From: an uncultured Asticcacaulis sp. | Lineage (GTDB): Bacteria > Pseudomonadota > Alphaproteobacteria > Caulobacterales > Caulobacteraceae | Reading direction: 5' to 3' | Assembly: GCA_946482045.1 (NCBI GenBank) | Contig: CAMLPZ010000083.1 | Location: forward strand, 1-14,485 | Length of the DNA stretch: 14,485 nucleotides | Shown here: positions 1 to 6,927 of the stretch, one piece after another | How the letters are laid out: each line of letters begins with the position of its first letter | Position numbering within the stretch: position 1 is the first letter of the stretch | Translations under genes and position numbers: made by a program | Notes under the pieces: model-generated | What the model saw: only the letters and a program-made list of their open reading frames with translations | Told to the model about the DNA's origin: nothing | The model's database searches: none

Positions 1-501
1 CAGCAGGCTGACCGGGACGACCAGGGCGGCGGCAACCAGGGCCGACAGCGAACTGATGCGGAAGGTGAAAGCCGTCAGCAGCCACAGGGCGCCGGCGACC
101 AGACCCATGGGCCAGCAGGCGGCGAACAGAGTCCCTAAGAAGGTCGCGACGCCCTTGCCGCCCTTGAACTTCAGCCACACGGGGAAGAGGTGGCCCAGGA
201 AGGCGGCGGCACCGGCCAAGGCCATGGCGATGCGGCGCGTTTCGATATCGGCCGACAGCAGCAGCGCGAAGGCCAGACCGACCGCTGCCGCACCTTTGCC
301 GGTGTCGCCGACAAAGGTCATCAGCGCCAAATCCTTGCGGCCGGTGCGCAAAACGTTGGTGGCGCCGATATTACCTGAGCCGATCGAACGGATATCGATG
401 CCGGCCATACGCGTTGCCAGCACCCCGAACGGGATGGAGCCCAGAAGATACCCGCCGATGACGGCCAGGGCGTAGATGGCTGGGGCTGGAAAAGCGTTCA
501 C
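1..501 (-). CDS. plsY: Glycerol-3-phosphate acyltransferase PlsY (C-terminus cut by window edge)
   Basis: Translating the minus strand from a GTG at 501 gives 167 codons with no stop to the window edge. PlsY is an inner-membrane enzyme that moves the acyl group from acyl phosphate to glycerol-3-phosphate, the first step of phospholipid synthesis. Visible signatures are GSIPFG (residues 21-26), SGNIGATN (42-49) and the glycine-rich FKGGKGVAT (112-120), set between hydrophobic segments. The family is about 200 residues long, so roughly 30-40 residues lie outside the window. The GTG start is chosen because AAAGG (511-515) lies 9 nt upstream and the protein then begins just before the first membrane helix. 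It lies downstream of pyrB-pyrC' on the same strand, separated by a double-hairpin repeat that may uncouple its expression. Confidence 0.93.
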   Translation of the reverse strand, partial: MNAFPAPAIYALAVIGGYLLGSIPFGVLATRMAGIDIRSIGSGNIGATNVLRTGRKDLALMTFVGDTGKGAAAVGLAFALLLSADIETRRIAMALAGAAAFLGHLFPVWLKFKGGKGVATFLGTLFAACWPMGLVAGALWLLTAFTFRISSLSALVAAALVVPVSLL

Positions 502-524
502 TGAAGTCTGCCTTTGTTCGAGTT

Positions 525-648
525 CCCTCTCCCCGTTTACGGGGAGAGGGCTAGGGTGAGGGGCAACGCAAATTTCAGCAAGTCCGGACGATGAAATGCC
601 CCTCATCCGGTCCTTCGGACCACCTTCTCCCCGCAAGCTGGGAGAAGG
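525..648 (-). repeat. Composite double-hairpin intergenic repeat, copy 1
   Basis: This is a 124 bp element made of two related arms facing each other across a 33 bp spacer. Arm A (525-564) has a perfect 12-bp stem (525-536 with 539-550, loop TT) and ends in TGAGGGGC. Arm B (598-648) begins GCCCCTCA, has a small hairpin GGTCC-ttc-GGACC (609-621), then a larger stem (623-648) with one mismatch. Copy 2 at 13917-14043 is its reverse complement, with near-identical arms and an unrelated spacer. It starts 3 bp after the pyrC' stop codon on the minus strand. No T-run follows the stems, so a classical intrinsic terminator is not shown. A role in 3' end protection or polarity between pyrC' and plsY is inference. 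Confidence 0.9.
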
Positions 649-651
649 AAA

Positions 652-1944
652 TTACGCCTGATAGACGATTCGGCCGTCGACCAGGGTTTTCAGTACCTTG
701 CCCTGTAACGTACGGTTTTCAAAGGGTGAGTTCTTCGATTTCGACAGGATGTCGCGCTCGCGCAACGCGAATGGCGCGTCGATATCGACCAGGATCAGGT
801 CGGCCGGAGCCCCCTTGGCGATGCGGCCGGCGTCCAGGCCCAGCAACTGTGCCGGGTTCTGCGTCACCGCCCTGAGGATATCGATCAAAGGGATGTCGTT
901 TTCGAGATGCAGGCCGATCAGCGCTGGCAGAAGCGTCTGCAGGCCGATGGCCCCAGGCGCGGCTTCGGAAAACGGCAGGCGCTTGTCTTCTGCGGGGGCG
1001 GGTGAATGGTTCGACACCACCACGTCGATCAGCCCGTTAGCCAGGGCATCGACGCAGGCCAGGCGGTCGCGTTCGGCGCGCAGAGGAGGATCAAGCCGAT
1101 AAAAGGTGCGGTAGTCGCCGATATCGATCTCGTTGAAGACGAGGTGGTTGATACTGGCCGAAGCGTAGACGTCCAGCCCCTTGGTCTTGGCGCGTTCCAG
1201 CGACGACAGGCCTTCGGCGGTCGAGACCTGGTCGACCAGGAAGCGCGCGCCAGTCAGTTCGACCAGGGCCAGGTCGCGCTCCATCATGATGCGTTCGGAA
1301 AGCGCCGACACGCCCGCCAGGCCCATGCGCGCGGCCATTTCGCCCGAGGTGGCGACCGCGCCTTCGGACAGCCAGGGCTCCTTGGGGCGGTGGGCGATCA
1401 GGGCGTTAAAGCCATTCGCATATGAGAGCACGCGCGACAGGATCTTGGAATTGACGATCGGCTGGTCGGCGTCGGTGAAATAGAGCGCGCCCATCTCGGC
1501 CATCAGGCCGATCTCAGCCATCTTCTGGCCCTTGGTTTCCTTGGTGGCGGCGCCGGCCGGATAGACGTGGACCAGTTCGATGTCGCGCGCGCGCCTGAGG
1601 ATGAAGTCAACCATGGCCGGCTCGTCGATGACTGGATCGGTGTCGGGTTGGACGACGAAGGAGGTGACGCCGCCAGCGGCTGCGGCCAGGCAGGCCGATT
1701 TCAGCGTTTCCTTGGGTTCGGAGCCGGGCTCGCCGGTGCGCACGCGCATGTCGATCAGGCCGGGCATCAGGGCGTTTTCATCGCAGTCGATGACCTTGAT
1801 GCCGGTGTGACCGGACGGCACGTCGTGGCCGTGGATGACGTCGGCGATGACGCCTTCGACGACGATGACCGAGCCGGGGCCATCATATTCGCTGGCCGGA
1901 TCGATCAGGCGGGCGTTGACGAACGCTATAGCATTGGAAGACAT
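652..1944 (-). CDS. pyrC: Dihydroorotase-like protein without catalytic metal ligands (PyrC'/PyrX type)
   Basis: This 430-residue protein is an amidohydrolase-fold member aligned over its full length with type I dihydroorotases, but its active site is degraded. The usual PGLxDxHxH is PGLIDMRVR (61-69), so both metal-binding histidines are arginines. The HIxHVSTA site is FLVDQVSTA (235-243). TDHAPH is SNHSPA (311-316), replacing the catalytic aspartate with asparagine. Family landmarks that remain include DPPLR (285-289), H185, the FTDAD segment (156-160) and AAPGAIGLQT (328-337). In Pseudomonas such inactive PyrC' subunits are needed for assembly and activity of PyrB, and the 1-base TGATG overlap with pyrB fits a co-translated partner. 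A true dihydroorotase should be encoded elsewhere in the genome. It may be annotated simply as dihydroorotase in databases. Confidence 0.9.
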   Translation of the reverse strand: MSSNAIAFVNARLIDPASEYDGPGSVIVVEGVIADVIHGHDVPSGHTGIKVIDCDENALMPGLIDMRVRTGEPGSEPKETLKSACLAAAAGGVTSFVVQPDTDPVIDEPAMVDFILRRARDIELVHVYPAGAATKETKGQKMAEIGLMAEMGALYFTDADQPIVNSKILSRVLSYANGFNALIAHRPKEPWLSEGAVATSGEMAARMGLAGVSALSERIMMERDLALVELTGARFLVDQVSTAEGLSSLERAKTKGLDVYASASINHLVFNEIDIGDYRTFYRLDPPLRAERDRLACVDALANGLIDVVVSNHSPAPAEDKRLPFSEAAPGAIGLQTLLPALIGLHLENDIPLIDILRAVTQNPAQLLGLDAGRIAKGAPADLILVDIDAPFALRERDILSKSKNSPFENRTLQGKVLKTLVDGRIVYQA

Positions 1945-2924
1945 CAGTTATTCTCCAGCCGTGCGGCGAGTGACGCCAGCACGGCCATGCGCGCGGCGAC
2001 GCCCATCTCGACCTGATCCTGAATCAGCGAGACACTGAGATCGTCGGCGACGTCCGAATCGATCTCGACGCCGCGGTTCATCGGACCGGGGTGCATGACG
2101 CGGACATTCTTCGCCGCCACGGCCAGCTTTTCGCGGTCGAGGCCGAAGAAGCGGTAATATTCCCGCGTCGACGGAATGAACGCCCCGTCCATGCGTTCCA
2201 GTTGCAGGCGCAGCATCATGACCACATTGGCGCCGGCAATGCCTTCGCGCATATTATGGTAGACCTCGGTGCCCCATTCGTCGGCATCGCCCGGGATCAG
2301 TGTCGGCGGTCCGACCAGGCGGACATTGGCGCCCATGGCATTGAGCAGGATGACGTTCGACCGCGCCACGCGGGAGTGCGAAACGTCACCACAAATCGCA
2401 ATGGTCAGCCCATCGACATGCCCAAACGCCCGCCGGATCGACAGCATGTCGAGCAAGGCCTGGGTCGGGTGCTGGTGCTGGCCGTCGCCGGCATTGATGA
2501 CCGAACAGCCGACCTTTTGCGACAGCAGCGCCGCCGCGCCCGACGCCTGATGGCGCACGACCAGCAGGTCAGGCTTCATGGCGTTGAGTGTCACGGCCGT
2601 ATCGATCAGGGTCTCGCCCTTGGCGACCGACGACGTCTTCATGCTCATATTGACGGTGTCGGCGCCCAGCCGTTTGCCGGCCAGCTCGAAGCTCGACTGC
2701 GTGCGCGTCGAGTTCTCGAAGAACATGTTGACCAGGGTCCGGCCTTTCAGCAGGTCCAGCTTCTTGGTCGCCTGCCGGTTCAGGTCGACGAAGACGTCGG
2801 CCAGGTCCAGCAGGTTCATGATATCGGGCGGATCGAGATCCTGTGCGCCAAGGAAGTGCCGCTTGGGGAAGGGCAGGAGGCGGGTGCGGATCAGGTCATT
2901 GACGTCGGAGGTCATCAGGGTCAT
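1944..2924 (-). CDS. pyrB: Aspartate carbamoyltransferase catalytic subunit
   Basis: PyrB condenses carbamoyl phosphate with aspartate to N-carbamoyl-aspartate, the committed step of pyrimidine synthesis in the cytosol. From the ATG at 2924 the product is 326 residues, about the family length. Motifs are the carbamoyl-phosphate loop [12 protein letters not shown] (69-80), the 80s-loop AKGETLIDT (101-109), HPTQALLD (152-159), RLQLER (239-244) and [11 protein letters not shown] (278-288). The loop carries Q76 where the Escherichia coli enzyme has arginine. The reading frame stays open to 3161, but that extension is unlike PyrB and covers the divergent gene, so it is rejected. ATGs at 2924 and 2915 are both possible and neither has a clear Shine-Dalgarno. 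No pyrI regulatory gene is adjacent. The stop overlaps the pyrC' start. Confidence 0.96.
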   Translation of the reverse strand: MTLMTSDVNDLIRTRLLPFPKRHFLGAQDLDPPDIMNLLDLADVFVDLNRQATKKLDLLKGRTLVNMFFENSTRTQSSFELAGKRLGADTVNMSMKTSSVAKGETLIDTAVTLNAMKPDLLVVRHQASGAAALLSQKVGCSVINAGDGQHQHPTQALLDMLSIRRAFGHVDGLTIAICGDVSHSRVARSNVILLNAMGANVRLVGPPTLIPGDADEWGTEVYHNMREGIAGANVVMMLRLQLERMDGAFIPSTREYYRFFGLDREKLAVAAKNVRVMHPGPMNRGVEIDSDVADDLSVSLIQDQVEMGVAARMAVLASLAARLENN

Positions 2925-3014
2925 GGAGAGCTTGAAACAGGCGTGCATGCTGACACGATTTGGCCGGTTTGTGGCGGAGAACGCCGCAAAGCACAAGCAG
3001 GAAGGACCGTTTTC
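2925..3014. promoter_or_regulatory. Divergent promoter region between pyrB and the PEP mutase-like gene
   Basis: The 90 bp between the divergent starts must hold, or overlap, promoters for both directions unless these lie inside the genes. I see the Shine-Dalgarno of the plus-strand gene (2999-3006) but no confident -35/-10 pair. The lack of a Shine-Dalgarno before pyrB would suit a short or leaderless transcript, which is inference. Confidence 0.4.
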
Positions 3015-3830
3015 ATGAAAACCCAGGCGGAAAAAGCGGCTGAATTTGCGGCGCTTCACGACAGCGGGTGTTTCGTGATTCCCAATCCGTGGGACCGCGG
3101 CACGGCGCGAATGCTTGCCGCGATGGGGTTCAAGGCGCTGACGACCACCAGCGCCGGCCACGCACGCTCACTGGGCGTGCCGGATTACAATGCCGGGCGC
3201 GACCACGTGCTGGCCCATGTCCGCGACCTGGCTGATGCAACAGATTTACCGCTGGCAGCCGATCTGGAGAATGGTTTCGGTCATGCGCCAGAGGATTGCG
3301 CCGAAACGATTCGTTTGGGCGCAGAGGCCGGACTGGTCGGCGGGTCGATAGAGGACGCCACCGGCGATGATCGCGTCATCTACGACATAGCCGAAGCCGC
3401 CGACCGCATTCGCGCCGCGGCCGAGGCTGCCAAGTCCTTGCCTTTCAAATTCATGCTGGTCGGGCGGGCGGAAAACTACCTTCAGGGCCGCCGCGACCTG
3501 AAGGATACGATTGCGCGGCTACAGGCCTATCAGGAGGCCGGCGCCGACGTGCTGTATGCGCCGGGGCTGTCGACCGTTGCGGATATCGCTGCCGTCTGCC
3601 GCGAGGTCGACCGGCCGGTCAATGTGCTGGGCGGGATAGGCCCGAAGCCTTTGTCGGTCAGCGAACTGGGCGCTTTGGGTGTGCGGCGTGTGTCGGTCGG
3701 CAACTGGCTGCACTCTGCGGCCATGACGGCTTTCATCAAGGCCGCCAAGGACCTGAGCTTCGGCTATGTCGGCGATCTGGTCAGCGGTGGTGAGCTTAAC
3801 CAGATGCTGAAAGCCGGCGCGGCCAAATAA
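3015..3830 (+). CDS. Isocitrate lyase/phosphoenolpyruvate mutase superfamily protein
   Basis: This is a 271-residue (beta/alpha)8 enzyme of the PEP mutase/isocitrate lyase superfamily. Candidate Mg-binding acids are D83 and E85 in AADLENGFG (81-89) and E113 in GSIEDAT (110-116). R151 in VGRAENY and the [10 protein letters not shown] segment (205-214) also fit the group. The KKCGH loop of 2-methylisocitrate and isocitrate lyases is not seen, so those activities are unlikely. C-C or P-C bond chemistry on a small 2-oxo acid is the family theme, but the substrate here is unknown. The ATG at 3015 is set by AGGAAGGA (2999-3006), 8 nt upstream. The open frame extends back to 2091 but only as antisense of pyrB. 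The gene diverges from pyrB across about 90 bp and ends 85 bp from the convergent transporter. Confidence 0.88.
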   Translation: MKTQAEKAAEFAALHDSGCFVIPNPWDRGTARMLAAMGFKALTTTSAGHARSLGVPDYNAGRDHVLAHVRDLADATDLPLAADLENGFGHAPEDCAETIRLGAEAGLVGGSIEDATGDDRVIYDIAEAADRIRAAAEAAKSLPFKFMLVGRAENYLQGRRDLKDTIARLQAYQEAGADVLYAPGLSTVADIAAVCREVDRPVNVLGGIGPKPLSVSELGALGVRRVSVGNWLHSAAMTAFIKAAKDLSFGYVGDLVSGGELNQMLKAGAAK

Positions 3831-3846
3831 CGAAGCGGATTGCCGG

Positions 3847-3877
3847 AAAAGGCGCTGCAGGTATGGGAGGCGCTTTT
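3847..3877. terminator. Possible bidirectional terminator between convergent genes
   Basis: AAAAG-G-CGC (3847-3855) pairs with GCGCTTTT (3870-3877), leaving one bulged G and a loop of about 14 nt. An A-run at the left and a T-run at the right give a U-tract on either strand. It lies 16 bp after the PEP mutase-like stop and 38 bp after the transporter stop, which suits a shared terminator. The stem is short and bulged, so confidence is moderate. Confidence 0.4.
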
Positions 3878-3915
3878 ACCCAGGCGACGTATCGGCACAT
3901 CCAAGCTCTGGATAG

Positions 3916-4857
3916 TCATACCAGGTGGAATAGCCACAACAGCAGCGGCAGGCAGATCGCGCTCAAACAGGTCGTCATGGCGACGATGCCGGCCATCAGC
4001 GGCGCGTCTCCGCCCATGTGTCGCGCCTGGACGTAAGCCGCCGCCGCACACGGCGCGGCACCGCAGGCCAGAGCCACGCCCTGGGCCATTTGGTCTCCGC
4101 CCAAACCCCGGCAGATCAGCCAGGCCAGGATCGGCATGGCCAGCACCTTAAAGAGCGATACCGCGCTGACCAGAATGGGTTTGCGATAGATATAAGAGAA
4201 GCTCAGGCCCGCGCCAGCCAGAATCAGGCCGGTCGGGATGGCCGCTTCGCCCAGCATGCGCAGTGATTTCTCGGCGAATGGGATCGATGGCACTTTAAGA
4301 AAATTGCACGTCAGGCCGATCAGGCACGAGGCGAAGATGGGGTTGGTCAGCAGGGTCTTTGCCATGCCGAGCGGTGACTTATCGGGCTTGACGTCGCCTT
4401 CCGGCTCGCCCCAGCGCGCCAACACCAGGATGCAGATCATATTGGAGGCGGGAATGAGCGCGCTGACCGCGATGGCGGCCAGTGTCATAGCGCTGTCGCC
4501 GAAAATCCCCGCCGCCACCGGAATGAAAACAAAGGAATTGAAGCGCATCAGCCCCTGGAAGACGCTGGTGAAGGTCGGGCCGGGCAGACGCAGTATCGGT
4601 TTGAGCCCAAAGCCGACCACGCTGGCCACTGCGACCGAACCGAGCACGCCCAGCGAAACCGGGCCGGTGGAAAAGCCGGTGAGATCGGCATGCCAGATGG
4701 TAGGGATCAGAAAGCCCGGATAGAGGACATAGACGGCGAACTTCTCGATCGGCGGCCAGACGGGCAGGGGCAGGAAGCCGGACTTCTTCAGGCTATAGCC
4801 CAGGGCGATCAAAAGGAAGACCGGAACAATGCCATTGAGAATGGTGTCGAAGCTCAA
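3916..4857 (-). CDS. AEC-family transporter (auxin efflux carrier-like permease)
   Basis: This is a 313-residue integral membrane protein of the auxin efflux carrier (AEC, bile/arsenite/riboflavin transporter-like) family. About ten hydrophobic segments run in two halves, joined by a hydrophilic stretch near residues 150-165 (EPEGDVKPDKSP). Family-like features are VLYPGFL (48-54), the polar ASNMICILVLARWG segment (136-149) and a C-terminal half starting TLLTNPIFASCL. Bacterial members move malate, malonate or other carboxylates and the substrate cannot be read from sequence. The start is a TTG at 4857 that overlaps the ruvX stop as TTGA, with AGGAG 10 nt upstream. This suggests translational coupling to ruvX. 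The two genes have no known shared function. Confidence 0.9.
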   Translation of the reverse strand: MSFDTILNGIVPVFLLIALGYSLKKSGFLPLPVWPPIEKFAVYVLYPGFLIPTIWHADLTGFSTGPVSLGVLGSVAVASVVGFGLKPILRLPGPTFTSVFQGLMRFNSFVFIPVAAGIFGDSAMTLAAIAVSALIPASNMICILVLARWGEPEGDVKPDKSPLGMAKTLLTNPIFASCLIGLTCNFLKVPSIPFAEKSLRMLGEAAIPTGLILAGAGLSFSYIYRKPILVSAVSLFKVLAMPILAWLICRGLGGDQMAQGVALACGAAPCAAAAYVQARHMGGDAPLMAGIVAMTTCLSAICLPLLLWLFHLV

Positions 4858-5357
4858 AGGCCGCCATCTCCTGCGCCTGTGTCCCCGAAACTGGCGTCAA
4901 GCATGCGGTCGAGCGCGCCTTGAAGAATATAGGCGGCGGCGTTTTTGTCGATAGCCTCGGCGCGCTTGGCGCGGCTGAGGTCTGCCTCCTCGATCAGGAA
5001 GCGGTTCATCACCGATGACGACCATCGCTCGTCCCAGAAGGCGATGGGAAGGTCGCGCAGCCGCAGCAGGTTGCGCGCGAAGGCCCGGCACGACTGGGCG
5101 CGTGGGCCTTCGGTGCCGTCCATATTGAAGGGCAGGCCGATGATGATGCCGGCGGCTTCGCGCTGCTTCATCAGTGTGAACAGGCGCTCGGCCTCAAGCG
5201 TGAACTTGCTCTTGCGGATCAACTCAAGCGGCGAGGCCAGGATCAGGGAAATATCGGACACAGCCACGCCGATGGTTTTTTCACCGAGGTCCAGCCCCAG
5301 CAATCCGTGACGGGGCGGCAAGGCGCCCTTGAGTTCTGTGATGTCGACTATGGCCAT
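4854..5357 (-). CDS. ruvX: Putative pre-16S rRNA nuclease / Holliday junction resolvase-like YqgF
   Basis: RuvX/YqgF is an RNase H-fold nuclease thought to finish 16S rRNA 5' maturation; a Holliday junction role is proposed by fold. From the ATG at 5357 it is 167 residues. Motifs are LLGLDLGEKTIGVAVSD (19-35) with D23 as an expected metal ligand, IIIGLPFNMDGTEGPRAQ (71-88), the WDERWSS segment (108-114) with E110, and AIDKNAAAYIL (135-145) with D137. ATGs at 5363 and 5414 are also in frame. I prefer 5357 because homologues as I recall them begin a few residues before the LPP-LLGLDLG segment. No candidate has a convincing ribosome site. Its 3' end overlaps the transporter gene by 4 bp. It diverges from the urcA-gatCA side. 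Confidence 0.92.
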   Translation of the reverse strand: MAIVDITELKGALPPRHGLLGLDLGEKTIGVAVSDISLILASPLELIRKSKFTLEAERLFTLMKQREAAGIIIGLPFNMDGTEGPRAQSCRAFARNLLRLRDLPIAFWDERWSSSVMNRFLIEEADLSRAKRAEAIDKNAAAYILQGALDRMLDASFGDTGAGDGGL

Positions 5358-5414
5358 GACCATGCAATGGCCGCAGACGGCGCGCAAGTCAACGTGCGAT
5401 GGTTTCAATTGCAT

Positions 5415-5570
5415 TCATCAATAAAGTGTCATGTGTAATCGTATCAATTTCACCTTCATTACTTATGGTTACATAAATGTCATAAATTACCAAAATGTAA
5501 TGTCTAAAGTAAGTGTAATAAAATGACGTCGATTTAACTTAAAAATGAAATCGCATTGGAGTATTCAATC
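5415..5570. promoter_or_regulatory. AT-rich intergenic regulatory stretch between ruvX and the first urcA-like gene
   Basis: This stretch is strikingly AT-rich against GC-rich surroundings and holds no credible gene. It contains CATAAAT twice (5472-5478 and 5481-5487, 9-nt period) and a spaced inverted pair CATTAC (5457-5462) and GTAATG (5497-5502). These could be operator half-sites, and the composition suits promoters firing both ways. I cannot name a regulator and no -35/-10 pair stands out. Confidence 0.4.
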
Positions 5571-5596
5571 GTCAGTGCCTGACCACATCCAATTTC

Positions 5597-5609
5597 GCCC
5601 CGCAGGGGC
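5597..5609 (+). promoter_or_regulatory. Leader hairpin before first UrcA-like gene
   Basis: GCCCC-gca-GGGGC forms a short stem ending about 8 nt before the AGGGAG ribosome site (5618-5623) of the gene at 5631. It may protect or tune the leader. The second urcA-like gene has a comparable hairpin at 6082-6100. Confidence 0.35.
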
Positions 5610-5630
5610 TTTCCTAAAGGGAGTTCTCCA

Positions 5631-5969
5631 ATGTTCCGCAAGCTTGCCGCTCTGATCGTTTGCACCGCCGCCGTCGTCGCTTCGCCGACGCTGGCACAGT
5701 CCAACTGGCTCACCTCTGAGGGGAAATCGGAAACCATCAAGTCTCAGGATGTCGACTTCAACAAGCCATCCGAAGTGAAGGCTTTCTACAAGAAGCTGCG
5801 TTATGCGGCAGTCCGCGTCTGCATGAATGACGAGTCTGAGCACATCTGTCAGGCCGAGGCGCTCAGCGATGCCGTTCGCCAGGTCAATCAACCACAGCTC
5901 AGCCTGCACCACGAAAAGACCACCGGTGAGCGCGGCACGCAACTCGCCTGGGCCGAAGCTTCCCGCTGA
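5631..5969 (+). CDS. UrcA family protein, copy 1
   Basis: This 112-residue exported protein has a signal peptide at residues 1-22 (MFRK, hydrophobic core, cleavage near TLA-QS). The mature part carries the UrcA-type pattern VDFNKPSEVKAFYKKL (41-56), AAVRVC with C64, a second cysteine C73, then AEALSDAVRQVNQPQL (75-90). The two cysteines probably form a disulfide in the periplasm. UrcA proteins are common in Caulobacterales and Sphingomonadales and their role is unknown. The start has a strong AGGGAG ribosome site. It is followed by a terminator at 5999-6036, so it is probably a separate transcript from the paralogue at 6117. The C-terminal 20 residues are more polar than is usual. Confidence 0.85.
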   Translation: MFRKLAALIVCTAAVVASPTLAQSNWLTSEGKSETIKSQDVDFNKPSEVKAFYKKLRYAAVRVCMNDESEHICQAEALSDAVRQVNQPQLSLHHEKTTGERGTQLAWAEASR

Positions 5970-5998
5970 CACCCGGAGAGCCTGTCAGAGGAAGAAAG

Positions 5999-6036
5999 TG
6001 GGCCGCGCGCGAGGATTTGCGGGGCGGCCCATTTTT
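5999..6036 (+). terminator. Intrinsic terminator after first UrcA-like gene
   Basis: TGGGCCGC (5999-6006) pairs perfectly with GCGGCCCA (6024-6031), and five Ts follow (6032-6036). It lies 30 bp after the stop of the first UrcA-like gene. Confidence 0.8.
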
Positions 6037-6081
6037 ATGCTTCGAGTAGAGTAGCCTAGTACCTTTTATCCCGACATCTGA

Positions 6082-6100
6082 GGGCCTGTGAGAGTGGCCC
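6082..6100 (+). promoter_or_regulatory. Leader hairpin before second UrcA-like gene
   Basis: GGGCC (6082-6086) pairs with GGCCC (6096-6100) across a 9-nt loop, ending 5 nt before the AAGGAG ribosome site of the gene at 6117. It resembles in position, not in sequence, the hairpin before the first copy. Confidence 0.3.
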
Positions 6101-6116
6101 GTTCAAGGAGACCATC

Positions 6117-6479
6117 ATGCAACGCCTTTTTGCATCCGCGGCCCTGTGCCTTCTGCTCGCCGCTACCGCCACCGCCACGCCGGTCCTGGCCGCCCCATGG
6201 GAAGAGATAGGTGAAGTCACCAATGTCCGCACGGACGGCGTCGATTTCAACAACGGCTCCGACGTAGAGACCTTCTACGCCCGGCTGGAAAAGGCGGCGC
6301 ACAAGGTGTGCGACGTCGCCGGCAACAGTGCCGAGGTTCGTGAAGAGAACGCCTACTGCCGGGCACGTGCTGTTGATGGCGCTGTGGCCGACCTGAAGAA
6401 AGCGCGTCTGAGCGAGTTGCATGCCGAACGTACTGGCGCGGCGGCGCAACTCGCCGATGCGCGGCAACGCACCTGGTAA
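6117..6479 (+). CDS. UrcA family protein, copy 2
   Basis: This 120-residue paralogue of the preceding gene has a signal peptide (residues 1 to about 25, cleavage near VLA-AP). It shares the core pattern VDFNNGSDVETFYARL (42-57), then AAHKVC with C65, and a second cysteine C81 in NAYCRARAVDGAV. The spacing between the cysteines is longer than in copy 1 (16 against 9 residues). The two proteins have diverged widely apart from this core, so the duplication is not recent. AAGGAG at 6106-6111 sets the ATG at 6117. It has its own terminator at 6516-6545. Function is unknown; a periplasmic location is inferred. Confidence 0.84.
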   Translation: MQRLFASAALCLLLAATATATPVLAAPWEEIGEVTNVRTDGVDFNNGSDVETFYARLEKAAHKVCDVAGNSAEVREENAYCRARAVDGAVADLKKARLSELHAERTGAAAQLADARQRTW

Positions 6480-6515
6480 ATCATCCTCCGGCACCTCCCT
6501 CCGCCGGAATAACTT

Positions 6516-6545
6516 GCCGCGCCGGTCCTGACGGCGCGGCCTTTT
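6516..6545 (+). terminator. Intrinsic terminator after second UrcA-like gene
   Basis: GCCGCGCCG (6516-6524) pairs perfectly with CGGCGCGGC (6532-6540) across a 7-nt loop, followed by CTTTTCTTT. It separates the urcA pair from gatC. Confidence 0.8.
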
Positions 6546-6581
6546 CTTTGCCTCGCAGCACCATTATCGCTCCGGCGGGAC

Positions 6582-6610
6582 TTGCCAAAGCCGCGTGCAA
6601 TCGGCTAACC
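6582..6610 (+). promoter_or_regulatory. Candidate promoter for gatCA
   Basis: TTGCCA (6582-6587) and GCTAACC (6604-6610), 16 nt apart, resemble the Caulobacter housekeeping promoter (TTGAC-type -35 and GCTANAWC-type -10). The -10-like box lies 29 nt before the gatC start. The match is partial. Confidence 0.35.
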
Positions 6611-6625
6611 CGGCTCCTTCGGAAT

Positions 6626-6632
6626 AAAGGAG
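6626..6632 (+). promoter_or_regulatory. Ribosome binding site deciding the gatC start
   Basis: AAAGGAG lies 4 nt before the ATG at 6637 but 7 nt before the ATG at 6640. The normal spacing favours 6640. Confidence 0.6.
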
Positions 6633-6639
6633 TTCGATG

Positions 6640-6927
6640 ATGGCCATTGATGTGGCGACCGTCAAAAAGGTGGCGAGCCTGTCGCGCCTCAGGGAGAGCG
6701 ACGAGCGCCTGGAGGCGCTGGCCGGGGAACTGAACGGCATCCTGGGCTGGATCGAACAGCTGAATGAGGTCGACGTTTCGGGCGCCGAGCCCATGACGAC
6801 CGCGGTCGAAACCGGCACGCCGCTTCGCGATGACGTCGTCACCGATGGTGACAAGGTCAAGGACGTTACCGCCAACGCGCCGAAGTCGGTCGACGGCTTC
6901 TTCATCGTGCCGAAGGTGGTGGAATAA
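6640..6927 (+). CDS. gatC: Aspartyl/glutamyl-tRNA amidotransferase subunit C
   Basis: GatC is the small belt-like subunit that holds GatA and GatB together in the GatCAB complex, which converts Glu-tRNA(Gln) and/or Asp-tRNA(Asn) to the amidated form. From 6640 it is 95 residues, normal for the family. Typical features are an N-terminal helical half ([15 protein letters not shown], then a [13 protein letters not shown] stretch) and the C-terminal PLRDD segment with the FFIVPKVVE ending. Two adjacent ATGs occur at 6637 and 6640; the second has better ribosome-site spacing. Its TAA stop overlaps the gatA ATG by one base (TAATG), so the two are translationally coupled. Confidence 0.95.
   Translation: MAIDVATVKKVASLSRLRESDERLEALAGELNGILGWIEQLNEVDVSGAEPMTTAVETGTPLRDDVVTDGDKVKDVTANAPKSVDGFFIVPKVVE

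Noticed and set aside
525..648. The repeat as a CRISPR unit or transposon end
   Set aside because: There are only two copies 13 kb apart, with no regular array, no transposase and no clear target-site duplication; a stem-loop intergenic repeat explains it better.
2091..3014. Open frame extending the PEP mutase-like gene upstream to give a 579-residue protein
   Set aside because: The extra part is antisense to pyrB, low in family-like sequence, and a strong ribosome site marks the ATG at 3015.
2925..3161. N-terminal extension of pyrB to 405 residues
   Set aside because: It overlaps the divergent gene, is unlike PyrB N-termini and would exceed the family length.
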